In this document: one piece after another, positions 1 through 10,165 of the stretch
Layout: each line of letters starts with the position of its first letter
Position numbering within the stretch: position 1 is the stretch's first letter
From: Holophagae bacterium
Lineage (GTDB): Bacteria; Acidobacteriota; Holophagae; Acanthopleuribacterales; Acanthopleuribacteraceae
Direction of reading: 5' to 3'
Length of the DNA stretch: 64,000 bases
Assembly (NCBI GenBank): GCA_030429565.1
Contig: JAUIFE010000002.1
Span: 655,113 to 719,112 of the forward strand
Position numbers and translations under genes: made by a program
Notes under the pieces: model-generated
What the model saw: the letters and a program-made list of their open reading frames with translations, nothing else
What the model was told of the DNA's origin: nothing
The model's database searches: none

Positions 1-3000
1 GTTTCCAGAAGGTCGTTGCGCTGTCAAAGGCGCCGCTTTCCGCCAACCGTCGCTGCCACACGGCAAAATCGGCGTATTGAATTTTGGCCGGTGGGTGCGG
101 GGGTTCGCCGGCAAGTCGGCGCGCCATCGCCTGATGCAGGTCGTGGCTCAAGGTGCTGACCGCCCAACCATCGGCAATGATATGGTGCAAACTCGCCGGC
201 AGTAGGTGGTCGGTAGCGCGCAGGCGGATCAGTTTGGCACGGAACAACGGCCCGGTGCCCAAGTTAAACGGCTTGTAGGTCTCCGCGTCGATGAGCTGGT
301 CCAATGCTTCGGGGAGAACACCCTGTTGGAAGGCCGCGTAGGCCGCATCGTCCAAGTCGAGCGGCACCACTTCCAGCGGGAACGGGGCCGGTGCTGCAAT
401 CACTTGGACTGGTTGATTTTCGTGATGGCCGATGTGGGTACGCAGCGATTCGTGGCGTGCCGTCACATCACCCAGGGCCGCTTGCAGTAGCGCGATGTCG
501 AGTGACCCCTGCAAGCGCAGGGTAATCGGTAAAACGTAGGCGGCGTTGGCGCCTTCCAATTGGTCGATAAACCACAGGCGTTGCTGGGCAAAGGAGAGTG
601 GGGCCTGCCCTTGGTGGCTGTGGTGCACCAGCGCCGGCATGGTTGCTTCGGTTTGGGTACCACCGCCGCCGTCGAGAAAGGCGGCCAAGCTACTTAGGGT
701 TGGGTGGGCGAAGAAATCGGCCAGCGCCAAGTTGCGATTCAATTCGGTGCGAATACGGGCGGCGGCGCGGGCGGCGGGCAATGAGTGACCACCCAATTCG
801 AAGAAGTGGTCGTCGCGCAAAATCGTGTCGCGTTCCAGCACCTCACACCAAATTGCCGCAATCGCACGCTCCGTGGCGGTACGTGGCTCTTGCTGCTCGG
901 GTGTGGCATCCGGGCTTTCAAGGGCTTGCGCCGCCAAAGCGCGTCGGTCGACTTTGCCGTTTGCGGTTAAGGGTAATTGGTTGTGGAATTTGAAGAGGGT
1001 GGGCACCGCATGGGCGGGCAGTGTCTCGCCCAGCAAGCGTCGCAGTTCGTCGCAGTCTTCGGCTGATCGCCCGTCAGCCACCAAGTGCGCAACCAGTAGG
1101 CCGCCGCCTGGCGGTGACGGTTTGAGGATGGCTGCCGCCTGGGTAACCTTCGGCAAACGCAGGAGGGCCGTTTCCACCTCGCCAAGTTCCAAGCGGAACC
1201 CGCGTAACTTGATTTGTCCGTCGCGACGTCCCAAGAATTCGACGCGACCGTCGGCTGCCAGGCGCACCAAATCGCCGGTGTGGTAAAGCCGGGAGCCGGG
1301 TTCTTCGGCAAAGGGATTGGGACGAAACTTGTCGGCGGTTTGCGCGGGCGAATCCAAATAATCCAGCGCCAAGCCGGCGCCGCTCAAGCATAATTCGCCC
1401 GGCCGTCCAAAATCCTGTAACGATGAGTCTTGATCCAACACCATCAGGTTCACGCCGTCCAGCGCGCGACCAATCGTCGGGGCCCCGCGATCCTCGGCCA
1501 TGATTTCGCCGCCGGTGCTAACCACCGTATTTTCCGTCGGCCCGTAAAGGTTAAACAGACGGACCCGACCGCCGAAAGCCGCGAGTCGCGGCGCACGCAG
1601 CCGGTCACCGCCGGTGAGCAGCAGGCGCAGCGGGAAATCAGCCGGGATGGTTTCAGCCATAAGCGCTTCTGCCAGCGGTGTCGGTAAAAAGGCTCGCGTG
1701 ATGCCTTGATTTGTCAGCCACTGGACCAGTGGTTGGGCGTCACGGCGGCAGGTTTCGGGTACGAATCGCGCGTCGACGCCGGCGCACAAGGCACTGTGTA
1801 GTTCCCAAATTGAGGCGTCGAAACCGAGACCTGCACTTAACGCGACCCGTTCCTGAAGATCGGCGTCAAGCGGGAAACAGCGTTGATGCCAGGCCGCCAA
1901 GTTGGCCAAGGCACCGTGGCTGATGCGCACCCCTTTGGGGAGCCCGGTTGTGCCGGACGTAAAAATCACATAGGCGGGGTCGACGGCGGCCGGTGCCGGC
2001 CCCTCGTAGGGGGTTGCTTCGCTGATCGATCCAGCGAGGGCGTCCAAATCGATGACCTCGGTGTCGGCTTCAGTGGGCACGGCATAGCCGGCGGCGGTTA
2101 CCGCCCAGCGAATCTGCTTGTGTTGCAGCATGTGCGCGATTCGCTTCGGTGGCTGGGTGGGATCAATTGACACAAAAGCCGCGCCGGTTTTCCAGACCGC
2201 TAGTTGGGCGACGGCGACGGCGGCGGTGCGCGGCAGGAGCAAGGCCACCAAATCGCCGGCACCACATTGTTTGGAAGCCAAGAAACCCGCCAATTGGGCC
2301 GCACCGCGTTGCAGCGCAGCGTAACTCAACTGGACATGGCCGTCGGATACGGCGGGTGCCTCCGGTGTTTGTTTGGCCCAGGCGGCGATTTGAATGGGGA
2401 CCGGGACTTGCCCGTCGTGCGTGGGGGCGCCTTTTCCGGCTTGGAGGATCTGTGCCCGCCGCGTTTCGGAAAGCAAGGTCTGGTGGCGCAGCGGCTGTTG
2501 TGGCTGATTCAGGCCGGCTTCCAAGAGGTGTTGGAAGTCCTCGGCCAAACGAACGACGGTTGCTTCTTCGTAGCCGGCCGCATGGTATTCAATCTCAAGC
2601 TGTAACCCGCGAGGCGTCGGGGTTAGGGTCAAGGTCAGCGGGAATTTGGCGAGGCCGTTGCCGGGCACCGTGACGGCGACGTCGAGACCACGTAAATCGG
2701 GGGCGGTCAAGGGACCGTCGGCCAGGGTAAACACGGTTTGCGGCTTGATGTGTGGCCCCAAGCGCTCAACCAATTTTTCAAGGGGAATTTCCTGGTAACG
2801 CAAGGCATCGGCCAACCGTGCGCCCGCTGTTTCTCGCAGCGCGGCGGCGCTCATGGCGCCTTCGGTTTGGACGCGAATATTAACCATGTTGACGAAAAAG
2901 CCGACTTGGGTTTCGCTGCCAGGCAACAAACGGTTGGCGGCCGGGGTTGCGACCATGACATCGTCTTGACGGCAGACGCGACGTAGCAGAGCGACATAGG

Positions 3001-6000
3001 CGGCCAGCAAGGTGGCAAACGGCGTTTGGTGCTCGCGTTCCGCCACGCGTTTGACCTGCGCCCACAATGACGGCGGCAACAGACGGGTGTGGTAGCCGCG
3101 TGGTCCCGGCTGCTCTGGGTCAAATGAAGCGTCGGGATGGGGCAGCGTGGGTGAGGCTTCGGCGAGCTGCTTGTGCCAGTAGGCGAAACCCTGATCCCAG
3201 CGACCGTCTTGCAAAGCCCGGTAGCCGTTGCTCACGAATTGGTCGTATCGGCCCTGGGGTGAAGCCACGGTTAAACCGTTGTAGGCGTTGCTAAAATCTT
3301 GCAACAAGCAGCGAACGGAAAACGCATCGGCCACGATGTGGTGCAAGGTCACCAGAAGTAGGTGCTGTTCGCCGGCACTGTAAAGCTGAACCCGAATCGG
3401 CCATTCCCGGTTTAAATCAAAGGGACGACGCGCTTCGCGTTCGGCCAGATCCGATTCGCTGAGCCCCGCGGGGAAGGGTGCTTCGTTAAACCATGTTTGT
3501 GGTGCATCGACCGCGTCCAGGGTCCGTAGCCAGGCACCGTTTTCCAATTCAATGCGAGAGCGTAGCAAGGGGTGGATCTGTAAAAGGGTTTGGAAGGCGC
3601 GTGCCAGGGCCGGACGCGCCAAGGTGCCGCGCAGACGCAGGGCGATCGGCATCGTATAAGCGGCGCCACCGTTCATTTGGGTGACAAACCACAACTGTTC
3701 CTGGCCGAAGTTCAAACGGCGATCTTCGCTATCGCCTTCAGAATCAGCGGTTTGGCTTGTGGGGGCGGCGTCTTGAGGTCTTTCGGACAGCGCGCCCTCG
3801 CTGATGATCAGGCGGGCCAAGTCGGCGACTGTCGGATGGTCGAATAAGCTGTGGTAGGGCAAACGAAGCGACCATTCTTTCTCAATCGCCGTGAGCATGG
3901 GCAGGACCAACAGCGAGTGGCCGCCCAGTTCGAAGAAATGTTGGTGGACCCCGACTTGGGTCAATCCGAGCAGGTCGCCCCAAATCTGAGCCAGTTTGGC
4001 TTCGACGGGATGGCGTGGCAAGACGATTTCTTCGCCCTGCACAGAGCTTATGGTCAGCAGTGCGCCCTGTTGTGCCAGGGCTCGCCGGTCGATTTTGCCG
4101 TTCGGGGTTTGCGGCAAGGCCGCCATGTCGCAGATCTGGCTGGGCACCATGTAGGCGGGCAAAACCTGCGCCAGTTCGGCTTTCAAGCTTTTGGTGTCGG
4201 GCACGGTTGGACTCACAAAGGCGATCAGCGCGCTGTCCGGGCCTCGGTCAGTCAATAAAACGGCGGCGGCGGTTATACCTGGCAGTCGCAGCAATTCGGT
4301 TTCGATTTCGCCCAACTCAATGCGGAAACCGCGGAACTTGACCTGGTGATCACGGCGACCCAAAAAGACCAACTCGCCGTTTTCGTGGCGACGTACTAAA
4401 TCGCCGGTGTGGTACATGCGGTCACCCGGTCGCTCGCTGAATGGGTTGGGCAAAAAGGCGGCGGCGGTTTGGCCGGGACGTGCGGCATAACCCAAGCTGA
4501 GACCCGAGCCGGCCAGATACAAGGTGCCGATAACACCCGCCGGTACGGGATTGAGTTCGCGATCGAGCACATAAGCCGTGGTGCCGGGAAGGGGGCGTCC
4601 AATCGTCGGCTCTTCATCGCCTGCTCGCGTGACCTGTGCCGCCGTCGAGTAAGTTGTGTCTTCGGAGGGACCGTACAAATTGTTGAGCTTCACGACATGG
4701 GGCAATTGGAACAAACGATCACTCAAAGCACGGGTCAGCGGTTCGCCGGCCGAGTTGATGGTGCGCACCGAGGCGGGAATGCCGTTTTCCTCCGCTAAGC
4801 TTTGCAACGCCGAGGGCACGCTGTTCAGCAACCGGACATGATCGCGGGCCGGCAATTGCGGCAACTGCAACACCTGGTCGGCGAGAATGACACGCCCGCC
4901 CAACGCAAGTGGAACAAAGATTTCGAAAACCGAAAGGTCGAAGCAAACCGAAGTCGCGGCCAGGACGCCGGACCAATCCTCCGTGTCAAAAGCGGCCTCG
5001 GCCCAGTCGATTAATGCATCCGCGTTGGCGTGGCTGACCGCCACCCCTTTCGGCGTCCCCGTGGAACCTGACGTATATATAATGTAGGCGGTCGCGCCGG
5101 GGATGCTTAAATCGGCCTTGACGGTGGCACCCTTTGGCCGTGGTTTGAGTGCTTCCAACGCCCGGGTGGCGACCTCTTTGGGCAATTCAACGGGCATCAC
5201 CTCTGCCGTCAGGACCAGGCGAAGTTGCGCATCGGCGGCAATAAATGCCAACCGGTCACTGGGATAATTCGGGTCGAGCGGCACGTAGCAGGCACCGCAT
5301 TGAAGGACGGCTAACAAGGCGGCGGGCAAACGGGCATCGCGCGGCAGGCATATGCCGACTCGGTCCCCACGGGTGACGCCCGCCTCGTGCAAACGGTCGG
5401 CAATGCGGTTGGCGGCATCCTGAAGTTGCCCATAGGTCCAATCCGTTTCACCAACGGTTAGGGCTGCGTGTTCAGGATGACGTTGGACCTGACGGGCGAA
5501 CCGTTGGCTCGGCGTGAGTCCGGTGACAGGCACCGTCCAGCCGGCTGAAATAGTCGCTAAGGCGCGTTCCTTCGGACCGAGGATTGCGGGTTGCGTCAGG
5601 CGCCGCGTGGGATCAGCAACAAATGCGGCCAGAAGGCAGTTAAAGTTCTCTGCCAATCGCGTGACCACCGCTTTGGAGAAATAGGACGTATCAAATTGGA
5701 GGCGCAGGCTGAAGGTTTCCCCTTCATCAATCACAAACCAGGTCAATGGATAGGGCGCGCCCCGTTGTCCAGAACCGGGCAACCTCTTTTGAAACAGGTT
5801 CGGTGCTTCGCTTCGCACGCTTTCGCGGTGCCAAACAAACAGGATCTGCACCGGATGGTCCGCGCTCAATAGCCGATGTTGCTTGGCTTCGCGCAAAATC
5901 TCCGCCAGTGGCAGATCTGCATGGCGACGGGTTTCGGCCGCCAACCGCGTGGTTTGGGCGAGTTGGGCTGCAAAAGAAGCTTCGGGATTGAGGGCACAGC

Positions 6001-8860
6001 GGAGCGGGACAACATTGGTGAAATCACCGAGGGTGTTTGCGAAAAGGCGTTGGTCTCGAAGCGAAATGGGTTCGCCAATGACCACGTCGGTTTGCTCGGT
6101 GTAACGGAACAGTAGGGTTTGCACCGCTGCCAAAAAGAAGTTGTGCGGTGAGGTCTCCCGGCGTTGTGCTTGACGTCGAAGCGCGCTGCTGTGGTCAGGA
6201 TCCAACGACAACCACACACTGTCACCCTGACCTGAAGCACCCTCGCGTCGGGGACGACCCAGGTTCAATTCAGTCGGGGACCAGTCTCCTTGAAGGGTTT
6301 GACCCCAGTAGTTGCGTGCGGCAGCCAGATCGGCGTGACGCGCCGCTTGAACGAATTGGGCGAAGGTGGCTGCCGGCGTTGGTTCAGGGCTTTTCCCCGC
6401 AACCAGGATGCTGAGCTCCTTCGCGAGCAGTTCCAAGCTCTGCAGGTCGCACAGGGTATGGTGTACAACCCATAGCAAGAAGGCGCGCGGCTCGGTTTTG
6501 CCGTCCTCAAACAGGGTGAGTAGGTGTAGCCGCGGCGTCACACTTTGATTGAGGTCAAAAGGGCGGTCGGCGTTTTGGTTAATCCAATGGTCAATTTGGG
6601 TTTGATCCCAATTCTCCGCGATTTCGTGTTCAAAAGGAAGCGGCTGCGAAGGGTTTTCAACCAACTGTAAGTCGTCTTCAACCATCCTGAAACGACGGCG
6701 TAGCATGGGTCTGCGCGCCAATAACCTGGAAAAGGCATCGGCCAAACGCTGGGCACAGAGCTCACCGGCATGTTCCGCGGCCAAAGCGATATTGTAGGCA
6801 CAGGAAGACGGTCGGCGAAGCTGCAAATGATAAAGCGCGGTTTGCCCGGCACTTAGCGCGCTGTGATCCTCGACTGCCGGGACGGATTGCGCTGACGTGG
6901 CGGCGCTCAAGGCCTGGCGCAGTTCGCTGAAGCGGGCGTTTTCCCAAGCAAAAGTCGCCGGTAACCGCCCGCCCAGGGTTCCTTCCCAGGCGGCCAACAG
7001 GTCGGCGGTATCCAACGAGTCCAAGCCGTGGGCGGCCGGTGTTTGCTCCCAGTTAACGGTGAGTGCGGCATCGCCGGTTCGTTCCTGCAACCAGGCGTTA
7101 AGCCAGGTTTCAAGATCACCCGCCGTTGCCGGGTTCGCGTCATCGTTGCGCGCGGGCAACTTGCCCATGATGGGTGACGACCAGCGCGCCAACGGATCCA
7201 AGTCACCCGCCAGGAACAGCTTACGGCAATGGCTACGGCGCACCTTGCCGCTAGAGGTTTTGGGTAAGGCCGACTGTTTGATCAACAAAACCGCGTCGCA
7301 TTTGACGTCATGGGTTTCGCTGACGGCGCGGCGCATGGCCTCCATCACCCGCTGCGCATCGAGACGACGCCAGGCGGTGCGACCGACTTCGTGGACCAAC
7401 ACCAGGCGTTCTTCGCCCGCAACGTCGACCGAAAATGCCGCCGCCCCGTCGACCACGAGCGCCTCGTGACAGGCCGCGCTTTGTTCGATGTCTTGCGGGT
7501 AATAGTTGCGGCCGCGAATGACGATCAGATCCTTCAAACGACCGTTGATGAACAGCGTCCCATTTTGCAGGAAACCCAAGTCACCGGAGCGTAAATAGCG
7601 CTGTTGCGGTGTTTCTTGCAAACGTGCTTGGAACAGCTCTTTGGTTAAATCGTCCTGACCCCAATAGCCCTGCGCAATAGAGGGGCCCGCCAGCCAGAGC
7701 TCACCGACCTGACCCTCCGGCAAAGATGTACCGGTGGCGGGATCGACGATTTTGACCACCACGTCGTCCTGAATACGGCCGCAGCCAACGCTGGATTGGG
7801 TTGTATTTTGTTGAGAATCAGGTGTTTGTTGGACGACGGGTTGTTCGCCCGGCGTGCTGCCGCTTACCAGCAAGGTGGCTTCTGCCAGTCCGTAACAGCA
7901 AAAGAACGAGGTTTTCTTGAATCCGCTGACCGCGAAATGTTCGGCGAATTGGCTCAGGGTCTGGGCGCGGATCGGCTCGGCACCGTTAAAAGCGCGTGTC
8001 CAGCGGCTGAGGTCGAGTTGGGCGGCTTGATCTCGATCAATGCGTCTGACGCAGAGTTCGTAGGCAAAATTTGGCCCGCCGGCGATGGTCGCCCCATGAT
8101 CGGCAATAATCTGTAACCACGACAAGGGGTTGCGCAGGAACGTCATCGGTGCGGTTAACGTCGCCGGGACGCCGCTAAAAATGGGTTGCAACACATTTCC
8201 GATCAGACCCATATCGTGGTAAAGCGGCAACCAGCCCGCCACATGATCGCCTTCACCAACGGCGAAGGCACGTCGAATAAAGTTTTGGTTGGCCAGTAGG
8301 TTCCCGTGGCTAACCATCACGCCTTTGGGATTCCCCGTGGAACCGGAGGTATATTGTAAAAACGCCAAATCGTTGGGGCCCAGCTTGGGTTCGCGCCAAT
8401 ATTCGTGCAGCTCGGATGGGATTGTGTCGGTAACGACCACTTGCATGGCGCGGGTGGCCGGCGCCTCGTCACGCCAGGCCGCCACCGCTTGAGCCGATGC
8501 CGCGTCGGTCAAAACCCAGTCGGCGCCGGCGTCGGCTACCAATAACGCCAAACGTTCGCGACCGCTTCGTTTGGTGTGGACCGGGTAGGAAGGCACCGCC
8601 ACCACACCGGCATACAGGCAACCGAGAAAGGCGGCAACGTAATCCAAGCCGGCCGGGTACAACAACAGGGCCCGTTTTCCGACGGCACCTTGCTGTTGCA
8701 GGTGGGCGGCAATCGTGCGGGCGCGGCGATCAAGCTCCGCGGCCGTCCAGGCGGATTGCACCTTCAGGTCGGCATCGACAAATTGGAAAAGCGGCACGCT
8801 GCTGTGGCGAAGGTGGCTGTTGCGGAGACATTCGCCAAAATGCTGGAAGTGTGTGTTCAT
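1..8860 (-). CDS. Multimodular NRPS with fatty-acyl-AMP-ligase loading module (3' end off window)
   Basis: Non-ribosomal peptide synthetase, 2953 residues visible in one uninterrupted frame. The ATG at 8860 has AGGCG upstream. Domains in order: acyl-AMP ligase (FAAL-like, ~1-560; YTSGSTGNPKG near 165, YHDMGLIG near 210); carrier (GLDSL, phosphopantetheine Ser615); condensation C1 (HHTLCD, 800-805); adenylation A1 (~1110-1600; YTSGSTGTPKG, GPSEDT, NGKID); carrier (GGHSL, Ser1649); C2 (HHIVAD, 1840-1845); A2 (~2155-2640; FTSGTTGLPKG, GPTENT, NGKVD); carrier (GGHSL, Ser2693); partial C3 (HHIIAD, 2892-2897). It should therefore load a fatty acid and extend it with amino acids to an N-acyl peptide in the cytoplasm. 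Pocket residues suggest Ala (A1) then Leu (A2). No epimerase, methyltransferase or thioesterase domain is visible. At least one further module must lie beyond the edge. Exporter and MbtH genes nearby fit this role. Confidence 0.97.
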   Translation of the reverse strand, partial: MNTHFQHFGECLRNSHLRHSSVPLFQFVDADLKVQSAWTAAELDRRARTIAAHLQQQGAVGKRALLLYPAGLDYVAAFLGCLYAGVVAVPSYPVHTKRSGRERLALLVADAGADWVLTDAASAQAVAAWRDEAPATRAMQVVVTDTIPSELHEYWREPKLGPNDLAFLQYTSGSTGNPKGVMVSHGNLLANQNFIRRAFAVGEGDHVAGWLPLYHDMGLIGNVLQPIFSGVPATLTAPMTFLRNPLSWLQIIADHGATIAGGPNFAYELCVRRIDRDQAAQLDLSRWTRAFNGAEPIRAQTLSQFAEHFAVSGFKKTSFFCCYGLAEATLLVSGSTPGEQPVVQQTPDSQQNTTQSSVGCGRIQDDVVVKIVDPATGTSLPEGQVGELWLAGPSIAQGYWGQDDLTKELFQARLQETPQQRYLRSGDLGFLQNGTLFINGRLKDLIVIRGRNYYPQDIEQSAACHEALVVDGAAAFSVDVAGEERLVLVHEVGRTAWRRLDAQRVMEAMRRAVSETHDVKCDAVLLIKQSALPKTSSGKVRRSHCRKLFLAGDLDPLARWSSPIMGKLPARNDDANPATAGDLETWLNAWLQERTGDAALTVNWEQTPAAHGLDSLDTADLLAAWEGTLGGRLPATFAWENARFSELRQALSAATSAQSVPAVEDHSALSAGQTALYHLQLRRPSSCAYNIALAAEHAGELCAQRLADAFSRLLARRPMLRRRFRMVEDDLQLVENPSQPLPFEHEIAENWDQTQIDHWINQNADRPFDLNQSVTPRLHLLTLFEDGKTEPRAFLLWVVHHTLCDLQSLELLAKELSILVAGKSPEPTPAATFAQFVQAARHADLAAARNYWGQTLQGDWSPTELNLGRPRREGASGQGDSVWLSLDPDHSSALRRQAQRRETSPHNFFLAAVQTLLFRYTEQTDVVIGEPISLRDQRLFANTLGDFTNVVPLRCALNPEASFAAQLAQTTRLAAETRRHADLPLAEILREAKQHRLLSADHPVQILFVWHRESVRSEAPNLFQKRLPGSGQRGAPYPLTWFVIDEGETFSLRLQFDTSYFSKAVVTRLAENFNCLLAAFVADPTRRLTQPAILGPKERALATISAGWTVPVTGLTPSQRFARQVQRHPEHAALTVGETDWTYGQLQDAANRIADRLHEAGVTRGDRVGICLPRDARLPAALLAVLQCGACYVPLDPNYPSDRLAFIAADAQLRLVLTAEVMPVELPKEVATRALEALKPRPKGATVKADLSIPGATAYIIYTSGSTGTPKGVAVSHANADALIDWAEAAFDTEDWSGVLAATSVCFDLSVFEIFVPLALGGRVILADQVLQLPQLPARDHVRLLNSVPSALQSLAEENGIPASVRTINSAGEPLTRALSDRLFQLPHVVKLNNLYGPSEDTTYSTAAQVTRAGDEEPTIGRPLPGTTAYVLDRELNPVPAGVIGTLYLAGSGLSLGYAARPGQTAAAFLPNPFSERPGDRMYHTGDLVRRHENGELVFLGRRDHQVKFRGFRIELGEIETELLRLPGITAAAVLLTDRGPDSALIAFVSPTVPDTKSLKAELAQVLPAYMVPSQICDMAALPQTPNGKIDRRALAQQGALLTISSVQGEEIVLPRHPVEAKLAQIWGDLLGLTQVGVHQHFFELGGHSLLVLPMLTAIEKEWSLRLPYHSLFDHPTVADLARLIISEGALSERPQDAAPTSQTADSEGDSEDRRLNFGQEQLWFVTQMNGGAAYTMPIALRLRGTLARPALARAFQTLLQIHPLLRSRIELENGAWLRTLDAVDAPQTWFNEAPFPAGLSESDLAEREARRPFDLNREWPIRVQLYSAGEQHLLLVTLHHIVADAFSVRCLLQDFSNAYNGLTVASPQGRYDQFVSNGYRALQDGRWDQGFAYWHKQLAEASPTLPHPDASFDPEQPGPRGYHTRLLPPSLWAQVKRVAEREHQTPFATLLAAYVALLRRVCRQDDVMVATPAANRLLPGSETQVGFFVNMVNIRVQTEGAMSAAALRETAGARLADALRYQEIPLEKLVERLGPHIKPQTVFTLADGPLTAPDLRGLDVAVTVPGNGLAKFPLTLTLTPTPRGLQLEIEYHAAGYEEATVVRLAEDFQHLLEAGLNQPQQPLRHQTLLSETRRAQILQAGKGAPTHDGQVPVPIQIAAWAKQTPEAPAVSDGHVQLSYAALQRGAAQLAGFLASKQCGAGDLVALLLPRTAAVAVAQLAVWKTGAAFVSIDPTQPPKRIAHMLQHKQIRWAVTAAGYAVPTEADTEVIDLDALAGSISEATPYEGPAPAAVDPAYVIFTSGTTGLPKGVRISHGALANLAAWHQRCFPLDADLQERVALSAGLGFDASIWELHSALCAGVDARFVPETCRRDAQPLVQWLTNQGITRAFLPTPLAEALMAETIPADFPLRLLLTGGDRLRAPRLAAFGGRVRLFNLYGPTENTVVSTGGEIMAEDRGAPTIGRALDGVNLMVLDQDSSLQDFGRPGELCLSGAGLALDYLDSPAQTADKFRPNPFAEEPGSRLYHTGDLVRLAADGRVEFLGRRDGQIKLRGFRLELGEVETALLRLPKVTQAAAILKPSPPGGGLLVAHLVADGRSAEDCDELRRLLGETLPAHAVPTLFKFHNQLPLTANGKVDRRALAAQALESPDATPEQQEPRTATERAIAAIWCEVLERDTILRDDHFFELGGHSLPAARAAARIRTELNRNLALADFFAHPTLSSLAAFLDGGGGTQTEATMPALVHHSHQGQAPLSFAQQRLWFIDQLEGANAAYVLPITLRLQGSLDIALLQAALGDVTARHESLRTHIGHHENQPVQVIAAPAPFPLEVVPLDLDDAAYAAFQQGVLPEALDQLIDAETYKPFNLGTGPLFRAKLIRLRATDHLLPASLHHIIADGWAVSTLSHDLHQAMARRLAGEPPHPPAKIQYADFAVWQRRLAESGAFDSATTFWK

Positions 8861-8944
8861 CGGTATTTCGCCTGTTGTATGAAGATCATGCGCCGGCACG
8901 GACCGGATCGCGGTTGGGTTGAGTCGAACGACGGATCGGTGGGT

Positions 8945-9979
8945 TTAAGCCGGCGCGGGATCGTCCACCAAACGCTGAAAAAATGCGGCCGTTTCGCCAT
9001 CGAGGGGAATGCCCGCGCGACGGCGATCCTGTTCTGCCTCGTATTCGAGGTCACCTGGGAACCGAACCGGTTCATCCCCCTCGGCGGGCAGGTTGCGAAT
9101 CATTTCGCCAAACAACCGCAAGCGCTGTCGCACGGCTTGCAGGGGTTGAAAGGCCTCGATATCAATCGCGATTAAGACGTGGGCTGTTGGACGTTTTTCG
9201 TCAAAGGGGGCTTCGTATAAGTTGCCCAACTCGTGGTCAAAGGGCGTTCCGGCCAGCAACACGCACAACAGTTCCACCATCAGGCCAAGACACATGCCTT
9301 TGTAACCGCCCAACGGATGCAACGCGCTGAAGCTCGCCGCACCCGGCGTGGTTTCCTCGTTGAAATAGGCCCATCCCGCCGGTACCGGTTGTCCGCTCGC
9401 CAAATGGTGGCGCACTTTACTAAACGAAACCTGACTGGTTGCCATGTCGACACAGAAGAAGCGATCCGCTTCCTCGCGAATGGCAAAACTGAGAGGATTG
9501 GTACCAACCACCGCTTTCCGGCCGTTGTGAGCCGCAACCAAAGCATCGCTGTTGGAAAAACACAAACCGATTTGGTTGCGATCCGCCATTGCCAAGGTGT
9601 AAACCGAAGCTGCACCAAAATGATTGGAGTTGGTGACGGTCACCATACCGATCCCATTCTCGCGAGCTAAGTCGCCGGCCCGGTCGGCGGCGACACTACC
9701 CGCCACCATACCCAAGGCGTAATCGGCGTTGAGCAGCGCGGCGCCGCGTCGTTTGGTTTCGAAGGTCAACACCGGCCGGCGATGGGCGCGACCACCGTCT
9801 AACTCGTTGAGGTAAACCGGGAACAGTCGCACGCCGTGGGTATCGATACCGCGCAGAGAGGTGCGGATCAAACCCCGTACGACCCGCGCGATGTGGTCGT
9901 CGCTGAGACCACGCCGGCTTAACTCACGACCCATCACGCGCTCAAGGTCGGTTGCGGCCATCCGCTGTCCAGCGCTCAT
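8945..9979 (-). CDS. Ldh-family (malate/L-lactate/ureidoglycolate-type) NAD(P)-dependent oxidoreductase
   Basis: 344 residues, 84 bases upstream of the NRPS on the same strand, so probably co-transcribed. The Ldh_2 family signatures are present: a THGVRLFP segment near residue 50 carrying the catalytic-type His, a TNPLSFAI cofactor segment in the middle, and LGGYKGMCLG towards the C-terminus. The family reduces or oxidises 2-hydroxy/2-keto acids or ureidoglycolate with NAD(P); the substrate cannot be read here. An upstream in-frame start at 10129 would add about 50 residues that do not look like the family. The ATG at 9979 (MSAGQR) or the one six codons later, which has GGACAG before it, is more likely. 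It could supply or modify a 2-keto/2-hydroxy acid for the NRPS product, but that rests only on position. Confidence 0.85.
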   Translation of the reverse strand: MSAGQRMAATDLERVMGRELSRRGLSDDHIARVVRGLIRTSLRGIDTHGVRLFPVYLNELDGGRAHRRPVLTFETKRRGAALLNADYALGMVAGSVAADRAGDLARENGIGMVTVTNSNHFGAASVYTLAMADRNQIGLCFSNSDALVAAHNGRKAVVGTNPLSFAIREEADRFFCVDMATSQVSFSKVRHHLASGQPVPAGWAYFNEETTPGAASFSALHPLGGYKGMCLGLMVELLCVLLAGTPFDHELGNLYEAPFDEKRPTAHVLIAIDIEAFQPLQAVRQRLRLFGEMIRNLPAEGDEPVRFPGDLEYEAEQDRRRAGIPLDGETAAFFQRLVDDPAPA

Positions 9980-10165
9980 CGTTGCATCACTCGGCCCAAA
10001 AATGGGAAGTCCGCGATGGTTGGCCGGCACTGGATCTGCCCGGAGCTCTCTACCGTTCGATTTGGGAAAAAACCTAAAAGCAACATTGGTCCTACTCAAA
10101 ACATGCGTGTAACAACTCGGCGACACCAAGTTGAGATCGTGATGGGTTGGGGTTTGGGAAACCGT

